Source: Macrobrachium rosenbergii
Lineage: Eukaryota > Arthropoda > Malacostraca > Decapoda > Palaemonidae
Direction: 5' to 3'
Assembly (NCBI RefSeq): GCF_040412425.1
Contig: NC_089762.1
Location: forward strand, 20,260,147-20,324,146
Length of the DNA: 64,000 nt
The notes beneath the pieces were generated by a model. It did no database searches. It saw only the letters and a list, made by a program, of their open reading frames with translations, and had not been told where the DNA came from. Shown here piece after piece: positions 1 to 11,482 of this stretch; the stretch's first letter is position 1; each line of letters begins with the position of its first letter. The translations under genes were made by a program, and so were the position numbers.

Positions 1-978
1 TCAAATTCACATTTCCGATATAAAATTACATTTTCCTAGCTTAAATAGTGTACTTTCAACTAATCTGACCTTTATTTCTACGCAAATGATTAGATTTAGA
101 GATACATGGCCGCCATGGGTACCGCTCTCAGTTCCGGGTGGTGCAACGCCGCTGCTGGCTTATGCACATTTTAAATGATTGTTGCAAGCTCGTCAATGAC
201 AGGGGTTACAGGGATTTGACAAATTCATTTACAGGGACCACTTATCGGTAGTACTAGCCTCTGTGAGTTCCATTGTAAAGTAAGACAGAGAACACCCACT
301 GCAGACGTGCATGACGGAATCCATGGCAGTCAACTGAAGCGCACTTTTGTAGAAAGCGGCTTATTCCAAAATCGCAGTTAATTGGATATTTTGAAACAAA
401 GCAACCAATCAGGTTTCAGCATTTGTACCACGTATAATTCATAACGAAAAACAAAAGACGATTAGGCATTTTTACCCACAATGCATTGACAAAAACAAAA
501 ACGCATCAGCAGAAAAACTGACATGGCAGCATAAACGCATCCTTGCGATAACAACAAGGCACAATATTCATCGGCAAATATCTCCGTAACTCTTAATTTG
601 TGGAAGATGCGAGTAAGTATTTCGTATGAATCATGACAAAAATATATGATAGCAAGTAAAAAAATATTAGATATCCGAATTTGACCGAAACTGATGTGCT
701 ACTGGATGTAAACAAACGACTTCGATTAGATAATCATTAATATGATATGGTGAATCTCCTCAAAAGTGTTCAGAGACAAAGTTTTATTATTTTATATTGT
801 GAAAATTATAGTGTGACCTATTTTTTATATCTCACCGGAGTTGTTCTGGACATTGACCATATCTTTTATCGGAGATATTAATTGCACACTTCAAAACTCC
901 GGGAACTCAAATCTGTGGTTTCATCATTCATGCGCGACACTCATGACCGAACGGAGTCAAAACCGTACTGGTAAATTC
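1..978. other. Unassigned flank left of hAT-1
   Basis: AT-rich sequence with short reading frames only and no recognisable protein motif, repeat or RNA gene. It is the left flank of the hAT insertion, ending just before the duplicated target site. Confidence 0.5.
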
Positions 979-986
979 ATTTGGAC
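979..986 (+). repeat. Target-site duplication of hAT-1, left copy
   Basis: The 8-mer ATTTGGAC directly abuts the left inverted repeat and recurs exactly at 4757-4764 after the right inverted repeat. The length matches what hAT transposases generate. Confidence 0.93.
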
Positions 987-1559
987 CTGTGTTGCCACAC
1001 TGTCGGATTGGAATTATTGTACTGGCTCCTCAAAATTATGGGGTTTTCAGTAAAAATATCGTACTAAATTGTAGATTTTATCGGAATTATCTTACACTTT
1101 CTGATATTTAACACATTTTTATAATTTGACAAAATAATGGATATATGTATGATTTCTTTGTAGTCATTAATATCTTGCAATTTACATAATTAAGAAAAAA
1201 ATACAAATGAAACATTTCTCTACAAAAATGAAAACAAATGGAATTATGAATAATTAGTTAATGTTATGAAAAATTGTTGAACAAATTATTACTATATTGT
1301 ATTAACACTGTGGTAAAAAAAGTATACAACTTAGAACGTCACTTCTTTCCATAATGTAAACTAAACAGATAACGAGTTAACACGAAGATATGTGAGTTGA
1401 TAGGCCCACTCATACATATCTTTAAACACCCCAAAACATCGAAAATCAAAATAGCATCACTGAGTAGTAATTTAAAATATATATAATTAAACATGACTGG
1501 TACTGATACTTATTCCATGGTAAAGAAATTAATAACAATAATAATTGTAAAGTATATCT

Positions 1560-4404
1560 TTAAGAATCTTCTTCCAAATCAAGTTCATCTTCTCTGATGT
1601 TCTGGAATAACTGTGCATGATTATTTATTGTGGAAAACATATCATTTGCAGGAGTAAAATGAACACATGACCCTCCTGAACCTTTGATGCAACTAGCAGA
1701 GAGAACCACCCCAGTAACTGTCCTTGTTTTCAGTCTGTTTCTTTGTTTAGTTTTAAAGAGATTAACTTTACTGAACACTCGTTCGCATTCAGCATTCGAG
1801 TGCGGCAAGCAAAGAGCAGTTACAGCAAAATTGGCTAGGTCTGAAAAACTAGACTTTTTTGAGACACTTCTCCCCAGAACTTATCAGGAGACTAATTAAC
1901 GAGATGTTTAAGTTCATGTTGCAATATGGGAAACATTCTCCATTGATCATCCAGCTTTTGAAGTAGTGAGTGGTCATCTGGGGGTACAATCAGAGGAAGC
2001 TCAGATGCAAGAGGGAATAAGGAAGGGATTCTTTCTCTGTATTCTGATGAGAGAGCATTTTTTGGACAGACATTTTAACTTTGACAGGACACCATCATTG
2101 AAATTATACCTCCTCTTTATTTCTGTGCATGCCACTACAAGGAAACTTATACACCTCTGAAAAAACTCCTGCTGTTGAGCTTTCTTTTCCTGTATGGAGG
2201 GTTTTTTTTATTTTAATCCCTGCATAACTTTAACTCCTAGGTACATTTGGCTGTCACTAAGATGCCTGTCATGTCTTTCAGGATTTACAGTATTTAGGTC
2301 AGTTTTCATTACATAGGTCCTGTCCATAAATGAGAAAAGGAGGTCTCTGAATAGCATGGACACTTTATCACGGAGAACTGTTATTACTGCTTTATCTGAC
2401 TGGAAAAATTTGTTGAACTCAGTAAACTTTGGAAGAACCCAGTCAAGGAACATGAAATATAACTTCATGAAAGGATCATGAAGGGAGTTGATAATCAACT
2501 CTGTTGCAATAGTTTCTCAGCGAGCCACTTCTCTGAGAAAAATAGCGTCAGTGCCTCCCACTGTTCCAATAGCCTTTGAGACACGGCAACTAAAGATAAC
2601 CATCTAGTTTAGGAAGGATGGAGAACTTTGTGGTTTGAGATCACAGAATGATTGAAATTGCTTGTACTCACTTTGACGTTTGCTGCTGCATTTAAAGCAG
2701 TTGTAGACTTCCTGGGCTAAGTCTTCACATCATCTAGGCAGACTTCTACATTGCTTGACTTGCACAAAGATGAGCCAAGTGGCAAATACACTTCATCACC
2801 ATGAGACCTGGGCAGTCACTTCGAAAGTGACTTGAAACTGAATTATTCACACCCATCAGCACCAAAGCCTATCATATTCGTAATGGGCACATTATGATCT
2901 TTAAATGTTTTCATCATTCCTTCATACAAACTCTTGCCAGTGGCACCTCTCTCAACACTTTCTGGGTCATCAGCATTGTATACGTTGTAAAGTTCCCAAA
3001 ACTTACTCACCACTGATAATGAATCTACATCAAAAAATCTAACAACCACACGATGTTTTAACAGAACCAGTATCGGTTGATTCGTCACACATTACACTGA
3101 ACTTACATTCCTGCGATTTCTTGGCAAGGGCCTTTTTATGTGATTCACCAATGACATTGGTAACGACAGCTGCTGTAGCTTTAGTTCTCTTTAAAGAAAT
3201 TGACTGTGCAATTATGGAGTCAGGGAAAATATCTTTTAAGAGATCAGTTAAGTGTTCTGTTACATTAAATGCAATATTATACTCTGAAAGAAATCCAGCA
3301 AGTTTAATCTCAGCTCTAGCTATTTGATTTTGTAATGTGCTACACTGGGGTTTCTGAAAGAACTTTGCAATTGAAGCCTGTTCAGTTGGTACATTTTTGA
3401 AATATGAGGAATGTTTCTTCCCTTTTGCATGATTTTTAATTACTGTTAACTCTGCAACCATAACTACATTGCAAACCTGGCACTTGGTTTTCAGAGGATC
3501 ATTAGAGACATCTTGTAACCATGGCTTGAAAGCTGCATCAGCTCCCCACTCTTTCGTATAGCGTTGCTGGCGATGTGGTCCTGCATTTGATGGAGCCTGT
3601 AACCATACAGTAATTTCAAAAGGTGTGGGAACAAACATTAGTTACCCCTCTCATATACTTTGATTTCTCCAAGGGACAATATTTTAGTGTGAAAAAATAA
3701 TCCAGATTTTAGCGGTAAGAATAATTTCAAAGAGCGACCAGCATCCATCCTATTATAAATTGTGAGGAAATCCCTTATAACCACCCAACAAGGGCACTAG
3801 CCTAACCTAATACTTCTTACCTAACGTGTCACTGAAGTGGCTATTACTTACCCAGTGGCCTCCGCCTCCCACATCCCCCGTTTAGGGCTTTAATCACTAG
3901 AAAATGTGTAAAAAAAATAGGCATTAGCCTAACCTAATACTTCATACCTGTCACTGTAGTTGCTATTACTTAGCCAGGGCGAAGTCCTTTGATCTCCTCA
4001 CTATATGTTATATATTTTTAGAATCTACCCCGACGCTCTTTGAATTTATGCATATAAAAATTCCTATATCTTAAGATTAACCGTCCATTCTACCAGCCCC
4101 AGTGAAATAGCCTCTTCCTATTTCTATCATGTTATTCAAATTCATAAATGTTTCCGTATATGTCTTGTTAAATATATTATGCCTTTGTGGAAAGGGTAAG
4201 CTATGGGAATATATATATTGTAATTCTATATTTCCTGGGAAATCCCAGGTTTGAGTCTGAAATTATATTTATAGATTTGTGCCCAAACCTGGAAACCCTA
4301 ACTATTAAGCCTATAACTTGCACCAGTAAAATTACCTTTCTTTTTCGTGGGGTAACTGGGGTTGCTGCTGATTCTTCATTATCATCACTGTTTGCCTCGG
4401 CCAT
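1560..4404 (-). pseudogene. hAT transposase, two exons, frameshifted
   Basis: Exon 1 (4404 to 4336) encodes a 23-residue acidic then basic leader, MAEANSDDNEES... ending PRKRK, followed by a GTAATT donor. The acceptor TTACAG is at 3597-3598 and joins in phase 0 to exon 2 (from 3596). The 739-bp intron is therefore well supported. Exon 2 starts with a BED/TTF-like zinc finger (C-x2-C then H-x5-H in KNHAKGKKH, near 3420-3480) and the first catalytic aspartate region, VMCDESTD (near 3075-3100). A frameshift near 3060 moves to the frame holding RFFDVDSLSVVSKFWELYN and GFGADGC (2843-3062). Further decayed pieces follow: TRWLSL at about 2600 and QEKKAQQQEFFQR at about 2165-2200. The last piece (1808-1560) is the C-terminal hAT dimerisation segment, PHSNAECERVFSKVNLFKTK. 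Multiple stops and frameshifts make it a pseudogene. Confidence 0.9.
3795..3976. repeat. Imperfect direct repeat in the hAT-1 intron
   Basis: A unit of about 55-60 bp containing TAGCCTAACCTAATACTTC and GCTATTACTTA occurs at 3795-3854 and again at 3922-3976 with a few differences. The spacer has no recognisable motif. It looks like an old local duplication inside the intron of the hAT-1 transposase. Confidence 0.7.
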
Positions 4405-4756
4405 GGTAGACAACAATAACGGCAACAAACACAGTGACAGAGGGAGGGTGGTTCAGTACGCTAGACCCGGGGTCCAGAGCTCTGGACTCCGTGGAGAGTG
4501 GGGAAAGCTTACGTTATAATTGGAGACAAGCGGTGGCAAGCCATGTATGGACTTGGGATTTTTTAAATTTTTTTTATTTTATTTTATTTTATTTTTTTTT
4601 TAGCCTGTTTCACAGAGGAGTTCACCGACCACTTATATTTGTAATTATATACTGTACTTATCAACACCTTAGAATTATCGTACAAACCGTACAATAATGG
4701 AAAATGCTATCGTACATCGTACCAAGGCCGTTTTTATCGTACGTGTGGCAACACTG

Positions 4757-4764
4757 ATTTGGAC
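4757..4764 (+). repeat. Target-site duplication of hAT-1, right copy
   Basis: Exact second copy of ATTTGGAC, directly following the right inverted repeat GTGTGGCAACACTG (4743-4756). Confidence 0.93.
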
Positions 4765-5516
4765 TGTTAACTAGTGTGACGTCATTCACCCCTCGAGAGC
4801 TAGCCAATCACTGGCGTGCAGTGGGCAGGGCTTAGCTGCAAAGAGCGGTGGACTCTACTATAGTCGAAGGTCTGGTTTCGGTCAAAGTCACGGCAGTGAA
4901 CTTAGTCGCTTCATAGCTGTAACATGGTGTGGATTCAGCTAGTGGAGGACTCAAGAATTCAGCCATAATTGTCGTTGTCTACAAATCCATTTAAGTATGC
5001 ATATTAATCTTAAGACTTAGGCTACGATTTGGGTCAGTACGTTTCAGATCGTTTAGGCCATATGACAACACTGACAATTTGAAATGCTATTCTTATTCTG
5101 AATGAGTCAGAATAATAGGGTAGCCTATCCTGAAGGGGGAAAACTGGTGCGATGATATAAAAAATTGGATGGAAGGATTCCATATATTAATTTTCTCGTC
5201 AAAGCTATGTCTTGTAAAATAGTGTGAAAGTAAAATTTTATGGTCAAGGAATTGACTACTTTCCTTGAAGTAAGTCTTGAAATTCTGTTGACAGTGGTTT
5301 TAAAATGAAAAAGTCTAAACTGCATTTAAGACAGTGCACAATAATATCAGTAATTTTTCTAGAATAAACTTTCCTCTCCATTATGTGTAGATTTTACTTA
5401 GTGTCTGTGGCATTTGGCAGACTGTCAAAGAAAGCGAGAACGCTCGTTTTCTCTGAATATACATCCTCTGTTTTATCTATTTAACTACCCAACCCCAGTG
5501 GGATTACGTAGCCGTT
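4765..5516. other. Unassigned; probably flank and 5' UTR of the host LINE
   Basis: No coding signature. The part just before 5517 may be the LINE 5' untranslated region, because LINE ORF1 starts at 5517; where the element begins cannot be seen by eye. Confidence 0.4.
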
Positions 5517-6002
5517 ATGGCTAGTAATAACACTGTAGTGACCTGTCCTTCTTGCAAGAATGAAGATAGTGAACAAGAAGAGTGGAGTGGAGTGGATATG
5601 GATGGGGTGATTGGCACCACAAAGAGAGAGTATCTTGAAGTAAGTGAAGAAAACACAACGAAATTGAAGTGGCTATGCCCAAACTGCTATGAGTATACCA
5701 GGAAATTGTGAGATAATTATGAGTCTTCAAGATGAATATAAGAAGCTTGAAAAGGAATGAGTCAAAAAGCCAAAATTGCTAAATTGCAGGATCAGCTGTC
5801 CACTGCACTTGACAGGAGTGCTGAGTCTGCACGTGGCCCAGTTGCTGAAGTGCGAGATTGTGCTACAAAATTTGAAAATCCTGAAATGAAAGTTGATTTA
5901 ATCATGAAAAATATGGCTGGTCCTCAACCTGAGAAGATAGCCTATGCTGACAAAGTTAAAGGAAACAATCTGTTGATCATTAAGTCAAAACAACTGTCTT
6001 GA
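5517..6002 (+). pseudogene. LINE ORF1, N-terminal half
   Basis: The ATG at 5517 opens a protein with a treble-clef/PHD-like cysteine pair arrangement, CPSC near residue 10 and WLCPNC near residue 53. A stop and frameshift lie near 5711-5757. Downstream, QKAKIAKLQDQLSTALDRSA looks like a coiled coil, followed by the basic block YADKVKGNNLLIIKSK. This layout (zinc finger, coiled coil, RRM-like, zinc knuckles) is typical of ORF1 proteins of CR1-like LINEs, which bind the element RNA. The frame ends where the opposite-strand LINE begins. Confidence 0.72.
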
Positions 6003-7466
6003 GAAGATCAGACCTTGCCTTACAGACCTTACAGTTCGTTTGGGTTGCCCAGGTCCCTCAGTGTGAGGCACCTGTGATGTCTACCAGAGAATTGCTGATG
6101 CATCTTCCGGTATATTTTGCATCTTCCAATCTTGGATGGTCTGGGATGCAGCTTAGATATTTGTCGAGCTTATTCTTAAACACATCTATGCTCACTCCTG
6201 ATATGTTCTTCAGATGAGCTGGTAATGCATTGAATAGTCGCTGCATTATCAATGCTGGTGCATGGTGGATTAATGTCCTGTGTGCTTTCCTTAGTTTTCC
6301 TGGTATAGTTTTGGGCACTATTAATCTACCTCTGCTTGCTCTTTCTGATATTTTTAGCTCCATGGTGTTTTCGGTAATTCCTTTTACCTGTTTCCATGCC
6401 TGTATTATCATGTAGCGTTCTCTTCTCCTTTCGAGACTATATAAATTTAAGAATTGTAGTCTTTCCCAGTGGTCAAGGTCCTTAACTACTTCTATTCTAG
6501 CTGTAAAGGACCTTTGTACACTCTATTTGTGCAATATCCTTTTTGGTAGTGTGGGTACCATATTATATTCCAGTATTCAAGTGGACTACGTACGTACGTT
6601 TTATAAAGCATAATCATGTGTTCAGGTTTTCTTGTTTTGAGGTGCTGGAACAACCACCCCATTTTTGCTTTGCATTTTGCCAATAGTATTGCTATTTGAT
6701 CATTGCATAACATATTCAACATCACACCAAGGTCTTTAACTGCTTCCTTATTTGTGATTGTCTCGTTATTAGGTCCTCTATATGCATATAGCATTCCTTC
6801 TTTATCACCATAATTTATTGATTCAAATTTATCAGAGTTAAATACCATCCTATTTACCTCTGCCCATTCATATATTTTGTTTAGGTCTCTTTGTAGCGAG
6901 TTCCTATCTTCATCACAAGTAATTTCTCTACTTATTCTTGTGTCATCGGCGAAACTTCTCGCTACCGAGTCCTTAACATTACTGTGTGAGTCTGCAATCA
7001 TAATAACAAACAGCAATGCAGCTAACCCCGTACCTTGTGGCACACCGGATATTACCTTAGCTTCATCCGATTTCTCATCGTTTGCAATCGCTATCTGTTT
7101 TCTGTTTTGCAAAAATTCTTTTATCCATCTTCCTACTTTGTCCATGATATTTTCTAAATTTTTTCTCTAATATATTATGGTCTACCATGTCAAAAGCTTT
7201 TGCAAAGTCTAGGTAAACCACATCTGTATCTTTTTCGTTTATTGTTTATCATATTTTTATATATGCGTTCATGGTGGACTAACAGTTGGGTTTGTGTACT
7301 TTTTCCAGGTACAAAACCATGTTGTCCTATATTAAACAAACTATTTTTCATTAAATGCTTCATTATATTTTTCTTCATTACCCTTTCATACACTTTCATA
7401 TCATGAGATGTCAGACTCACTGGCCTATAATTACTTGCCTCTAGTCTTGATCCACTTTTGAAAATA

Positions 7467-7812
7467 CAGGCAGTCCCCGGTTTACGACGGGTTCCGTTTT
7501 TACGCCGCGTCGTAAACCAAAAAATCATCGAAAATCATAAAAAATCCTGAGAAAACCTTACTTTTAATGCTTTGGGTATATTGAAAACGATGTAAACTTC
7601 ATTTTTATTGAGTTTTTCATCAAAAAAGCCTCCAAATTTTTATTATTCTGCCATTTTGGAGCCATATTTCTTCCGTCGGATTGGCGTACGACGTGTTGTA
7701 ACCCTGGAACATGCGTTGTAAACCGGGAAATAATTTCTGATGAATATATTTGAAAAGCGTTGTAACCTCGGAACGTCGTAAGCCAGACCCGTCGTAAACC
7801 GGGGACTACCTG
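7467..7812. mobile_element. TA-flanked MITE (Tc1/mariner-type)
   Basis: A 346-bp non-coding element whose ends are inverted copies of CAGGCAGTCCCCGGTTTACG, flanked by TA at 7465-7466 and 7813-7814. It interrupts the LINE between the ITPI and FKSGSRLE blocks of the RT; removing the element and one TA gives an uninterrupted frame ITPIFKSGSRLE. A TA target duplication with GGT-rich inverted ends fits a non-autonomous Tc1/mariner element. No transposase is encoded. Confidence 0.86.
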
Positions 7813-8001
7813 TATAGGGGTAATATATGCTAATTTATGCTTGGCGTACGGCGTGTTGTAACCCTGGAACATGCGTTGTAAACCGGGAAATAATTTCTGA
7901 TGAATATATTTGAAAAGCGTCGTAACCTCGGAACGTCGTAAGCCAGACCCGTCGTAAACCTGGGACTACCTGTATAGGGGGTAATATATGCTAATTTATG
8001 C
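7681..8001. repeat. 160-bp tandem duplication across the MITE right end
   Basis: The segment beginning TTGGCGTACG at 7681 is repeated from 7841 with only a few differences. Each unit contains the right half of the MITE, the TA, and about 25 bp of flanking LINE sequence (TAATATATGCTAATTTATGC). Because flanking LINE sequence is included, the duplication must be later than the MITE insertion. Confidence 0.88.
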
Positions 8002-8410
8002 TCATCATAAATCTTGCCTGTATCTACACTGTGTTAGTAATATTGCGAGTGGCTTTGCGATTGAATGAACCACTTTCTTTAACAAAATGGCAGGGATACC
8101 GTCTGGTCCAGCTGCTGATCCATTTTTAATTTCATTAATAGCCTGAACAATATCAGCTTCATTAATATCTATGTCCAATAAATATTCACTATTTTCATCT
8201 CTTATTTCTGTATCACTATCTTCATTATCAATTCTAGGTGTAAATTCACTCTTATATCTTTCAGCTAGTATGTTACATATTTCCTTTTTTTCATTCATTA
8301 ATCGTCCTTCAATTCTTAGAGGGCCTATTTCTAATCTCTTATTCATTTTTTTGCATATGAGGAAAGATGTTGCAAATGCCTTAAATGACATCCTATTATT
8401 GATACTAGGT

Positions 8411-8985
8411 CAACGAAACATGGGCATATTATTTTAAATTTTGTAGATGAATGTATTCGAGACTTGGCGGTGAATAAGATTGGCAATGGGGTGCAAGGAA
8501 CTGATATTAAGAAGACTGGAACATATAAACCTAAGATCATGGTTTGCAATACATATGAAGCAGAACGGGGATGTGATAAACGACATGATTAAGAGGAACA
8601 GTTATTTGCAATCAGGCTTTCAAATTAATAAGATATCAGTTGTTTAAAAAGCCAGCCTCTAGCGGAACGTTTCATTGGATACAGTATTGAAATTTGAGCC
8701 TGAGGTTAGGAAGGCTGTTTATCATAATGGCGACAGTGAAACTAAGGTGGGGCATCAAAGATATGGTCATTTAGAAAATGATTGTGGGTTGAAGATAATC
8801 TGATGAGTTAACATTTGGAAAATGCGCAGGAAATCACAGGACAAAGGACTGCAGCGCTGATGGAATGCACTTCATTATTGTGAGAGACAAACATCATAAA
8901 TGTGATAATACGGTGAACTCGAAAGAATGCAAAGCTCTAGATTATGAGATGAAGAGGACTGCTGCTAACACAGATCATGGTTATA
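8411..8985 (+). pseudogene. LINE ORF1, C-terminal half with zinc knuckles
   Basis: Translated pieces include GHIILNFVDECIRDLAVNKI and YKPKIMVCNTYEAERGCDKR, matching the RRM-like part of CR1-type ORF1, then FEPEVRKAVYHNGDSETK, followed by CCHC-like stretches (HQRYGHLENDC, GKCAGNHRTKDC) near 8755-8855 and CKALDYEMKR near the end. Several frame changes and stops occur. It resumes the ORF1 sequence interrupted at 6002. Confidence 0.7.
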
Positions 8986-9501
8986 CTTTCTAATGGAAAT
9001 TTAAAATGTTATGTGAATATCCAATCTGTTGAAAATAAAACACTACAGATTCGAGGCTTAATAACTGAAAATACAATCGATATTTTTGCCGTTGCTGAGA
9101 CATGGCTAAGATTGCTGAAATGACCCCGCCTATGTTCCGACGGAGGGTAGGGGGAGTGGGGTCGGCCTCTTCGTACACAACGGATGTTCTGATATCAGGC
9201 TCGTAAAAAAGAACTAAAGTAATAAGTTTGGAATATCTTGAGGCCAATTTTCATATTCTGGTACAAAGATGTCTCTCGTCGTAATCTATAGACCTCCCTC
9301 GACAAGTGTAAATGTCTTTTTAGGTGGGTTTGGCCTGCTGCTTGACGTGATTGATATATCTGCAGTAAACATTTTTATGTGGTGATTTTAATCAATTGAT
9401 GGATGATCCCACTAGTGATGGTGTCAAAGCGTTTAATGATCTACTTGAGTCACATCATCTTGTAAACAATATACCTGTAGATTACTCCACTGCAATAAGT
9501 G
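8986..9501 (+). pseudogene. LINE ORF2 endonuclease, N-terminal part
   Basis: AP-type endonuclease blocks are readable across three frames: NIQSVENK and IDIFAVAETWL (catalytic glutamate of the ETW motif, near 9085-9105), GVGLFVHNG, VIYRPPSTS (near 9280-9300) and GDFNQLMDDPTSDG (near 9380-9420). This domain nicks target DNA to prime reverse transcription. The sequence is cut at 9501 by a 787-bp fragment; the endonuclease resumes at 10294 with GHTLDLVL. Confidence 0.82.
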
Positions 9502-10288
9502 TGCAATTATAAATATGGTAGAAATTATAGCAAATGGAAAATGTGGCATCCTGGTTATGCTTGATCTAAGTGCAGCATTTGACACAGGTGACCACAGTCT
9601 ACTGCTTGAAGACCTGAGAGCAGTAGGCATCGAAGATGATGTACACAAATGGTACAAAAGCTACTTAGAAAATAGTGAGGTTATAGTGGTTATATCAAAT
9701 GTGAAATCAGAAAAGCCTAACAAAAGGAGTGCCCCAAGGCAGTGTTCTGGGTCCACTGCTATTTGGCATTTACACAATTGAATTATCTAGAATTCTAAAG
9801 CACAAGGTTAAGTATAAACTGTATGCTGATGATACTCTGTTCTATTTTCCTGTCGAAACTGTATAAGGTGCCATTAGTAAAATTGATGCAATAATGAAAG
9901 ATATCAAAAAATGGATATCGGGGAAGAAATTGAAACTTTATGAAGACAAAACTTATTGTATGCTTTTTGGATCTGACAGTGTACTACAAAAATATGAACA
10001 CTAGAAAAGAATAACTATTGGTGTGTCAACAGTAAATATTGTAGCAGCAGTGAGGAACTTAAGAGTATTTATTGATAATAAATTGTCGACGAAGGACCAT
10101 ATGTTGCATATTACAAAAACCTGTAACTGTCGTATGAGAAACATTGCATTTATTAGAAAATACCTAAACGAAGATACTCTGAAAACAACAATTTGCAACC
10201 AAATACTTACAAGGCTTGACAGCTGCTATGTTATATACTACGGTATCCCCGTGGAGGGCTGTACATAAAACCAAACAAAGCGAAAGTG
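9502..10288 (+). pseudogene. Inserted LINE reverse-transcriptase fragment
   Basis: A 787-bp block holding only the RT palm and thumb of a related LINE: LDLSAAFDTGDHSLLLEDL, a frameshifted GVPQGS-like stretch near 9735, [23 protein letters not shown] (catalytic YADD near 9815) and the thumb region RNIAFIRKYLNED. It is truncated at both ends. AAGTG is present at 9497-9501 and at 10289-10293, so the block lies between 5-bp repeats, and removing it plus one AAGTG rejoins the endonuclease of the host LINE in frame (AIS then GHTLDLVL). Confidence 0.8.
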
Positions 10289-10293
10289 AAGTG

Positions 10294-11482
10294 GTCACAC
10301 ATTAGACCTGGTTCTGTGTGATGCTGTAAATCAAAGTGTTATTAATATACAAGTTGAAGAGAGATACGATTTTTCCAGTGCATAGTCTGATTACTTTTTG
10401 TTTCCCAATAAGAAAATACAAAGTCATGAAAAAGCTGAAATATGGAAACAAATCTAGTTTCTCTCCTGTTGAATTTGTAGAGATTGTAATTCGGAGAATA
10501 AATAAGGATTTTCAAAATCTCTGCGAACATCGACCCCTTGAATCAAGGGGTTCAGCATGTGTTGAATGCCTGATAAGTGTGTATAATCGTGTGAATAAAC
10601 GTGAATCTGATCATGCGTGTCCATTTGTGGAAAGAAAAACTGTAGGTAATGATAAATCTCCATAGTTTAATGGTTAAGTACTGGAGAACGAGAGAGAGAA
10701 GACGAAAGGAGAAATTGTGGAGTAGATTAAAGACTGATCGTTCATGGGATGAATATAAAAGTCTGTGAGAAATGAATATAATTTTCTGATAAAAAGGAGG
10801 ATAACTGAGTACTGTACTATAATAGAAGAATTCGTGAGGCTGGAAAAGATATACATAAGTTATATATAATCTCCTTGACCGTTTAATAGGAAATTTAAAG
10901 AAGAAACTCCCTGGAGGTTATAGTGATTGAGTTTTAGCTGGCAAGTTTTTAGTTTTTCAAGAATAAAATTGAAATAGTTTCAGATTTTGCAGAAGCACAG
11001 CATCACACCATCATTACTGCAGTGGTTGATACTAGATTTACTATTTTTAATAGAATATTATTAAAGTGGTTGAACCAGATCATTGAGCTGATAACAGCTC
11101 TCATAGGGCTGGCCTAATAGAATAAAAACTGTCACTGGAATTAAGAAAGCTAAGAAAACAAATTGTTCATCCGATCCAGTGCCCTATATCAGAAATATTT
11201 ACACCTGAGAACTTTCTGACTTTTGAGTATGTGATTTTGAAGATTGTAAATTCTCAGATATCTGAGAAAATTGTAATAGTTAAGCCAGTTTTAAAGGGTA
11301 CTCTTGACTGTCAGGAGATGAGTTTATATAGGCCTGTATCAAATTTCTTTTACATAAAAAAGTATGGAATATGCGATCCTTGAACGATTAGTGGCTTACC
11401 TAAATAGTGCAAGTGTTTTTCCTGATTGCCATTCTGCATACAAACCATTATAGGCCTATTCCACAGAGACAACTATATGTTC
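10294..11482 (+). pseudogene. LINE ORF2 endonuclease C-terminus, linker and RT fingers
   Basis: Opens with the endonuclease block SGHTLDLVLCDAVNQSV. It continues with the linker (DKSPWFNG, ENEREKTKGEI, LKTDRSWDEYKS and EAGKDIHKLY near 10640-10860) and RT finger words (KKTNCSSDPVPYI near 11160-11190, PVLKG, the YRPVSNF-like block near 11320 and a SAYKP-like stretch near 11430). The frame is broken many times. It ends exactly at the GTTC duplicated by the LTR element; coding resumes at 16390-16394. Confidence 0.78.
11066..11113 (-). mobile_element. Truncated SINE remnant in the LINE linker
   Basis: About 48 bp, starting GTTGAACCAGATCATTGAGC, closely match the left end of the complete SINE at 17484 (the AACCAGACCACTGAGC, AACAGCTCTCCTAGGG and CTGGCC blocks). 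It interrupts the LINE between LLKVV and the TGIKKAKKTNC block. Only the tail-side end of the SINE is present, so it is a severely truncated copy. Confidence 0.65.

Larger units (their letters stand above)
987..4756 (-). mobile_element. hAT DNA transposon (hAT-1), inactive
   Basis: A 3,770-bp element bounded by 14-bp terminal inverted repeats, CTGTGTTGCCACAC at the left and CAGTGTTGCCACAC read inward from the right (13 of 14 match). Both ends are flanked by the identical 8-mer ATTTGGAC. An 8-bp duplication and a CAGTG-type end are hallmarks of the hAT superfamily. Inside lies a transposase pseudogene on the minus strand. Several copies of GTACGATA-like motif lie just inside the right end (4680-4745) and one inverted copy near 1050, which may be subterminal transposase-binding repeats (inference). 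The transposase is broken, so the copy cannot be autonomous. Confidence 0.93.
6058..8391 (-). pseudogene. Reverse transcriptase of the opposite-strand LINE
   Basis: Read on the minus strand, 8391-8005 holds the linker and the RT entry motif GSAAGPDGIP; 7528-7190 holds SNYRPVSLTS and HGFVPGKSTQTQLL, and the palm aspartate block VVYLDFAKAFDMVDH around 7150-7205. The segment 7145-6492 holds SGVPQGT, the catalytic FADDTR and the KDLGVMLN block, then the KAKMGWLFQHLKTR thumb region. The last piece, 6411-6058, is the C-terminal domain with FNALPAHLKNISGVSIDVFK. These are RT motifs of a Jockey/CR1-group element whose clade I cannot fix. It is frameshifted at least twice and interrupted by the MITE, so it is not functional. 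Confidence 0.85.
6003..8402 (-). mobile_element. Opposite-strand LINE inserted into ORF1 of the host LINE
   Basis: A 5'-truncated non-LTR element in reverse orientation. Its coding order runs from 8391 to 6058: linker, RT, C-terminal domain. Host-LINE ORF1 sequence lies on both sides, and around 20 residues of ORF1 appear lost at the junction. The element carries a TA-flanked MITE (7467-7812) and a 160-bp tandem duplication. Boundaries are approximate because no target duplication was identified. Confidence 0.72.

Noticed and set aside
8990..11482. Two separate LINE copies side by side (RT domain before the linker)
   Set aside because: The AAGTG-bounded block 9502-10288 accounts for the misplaced RT, and its removal restores the endonuclease frame, so one host copy plus one insert is simpler.
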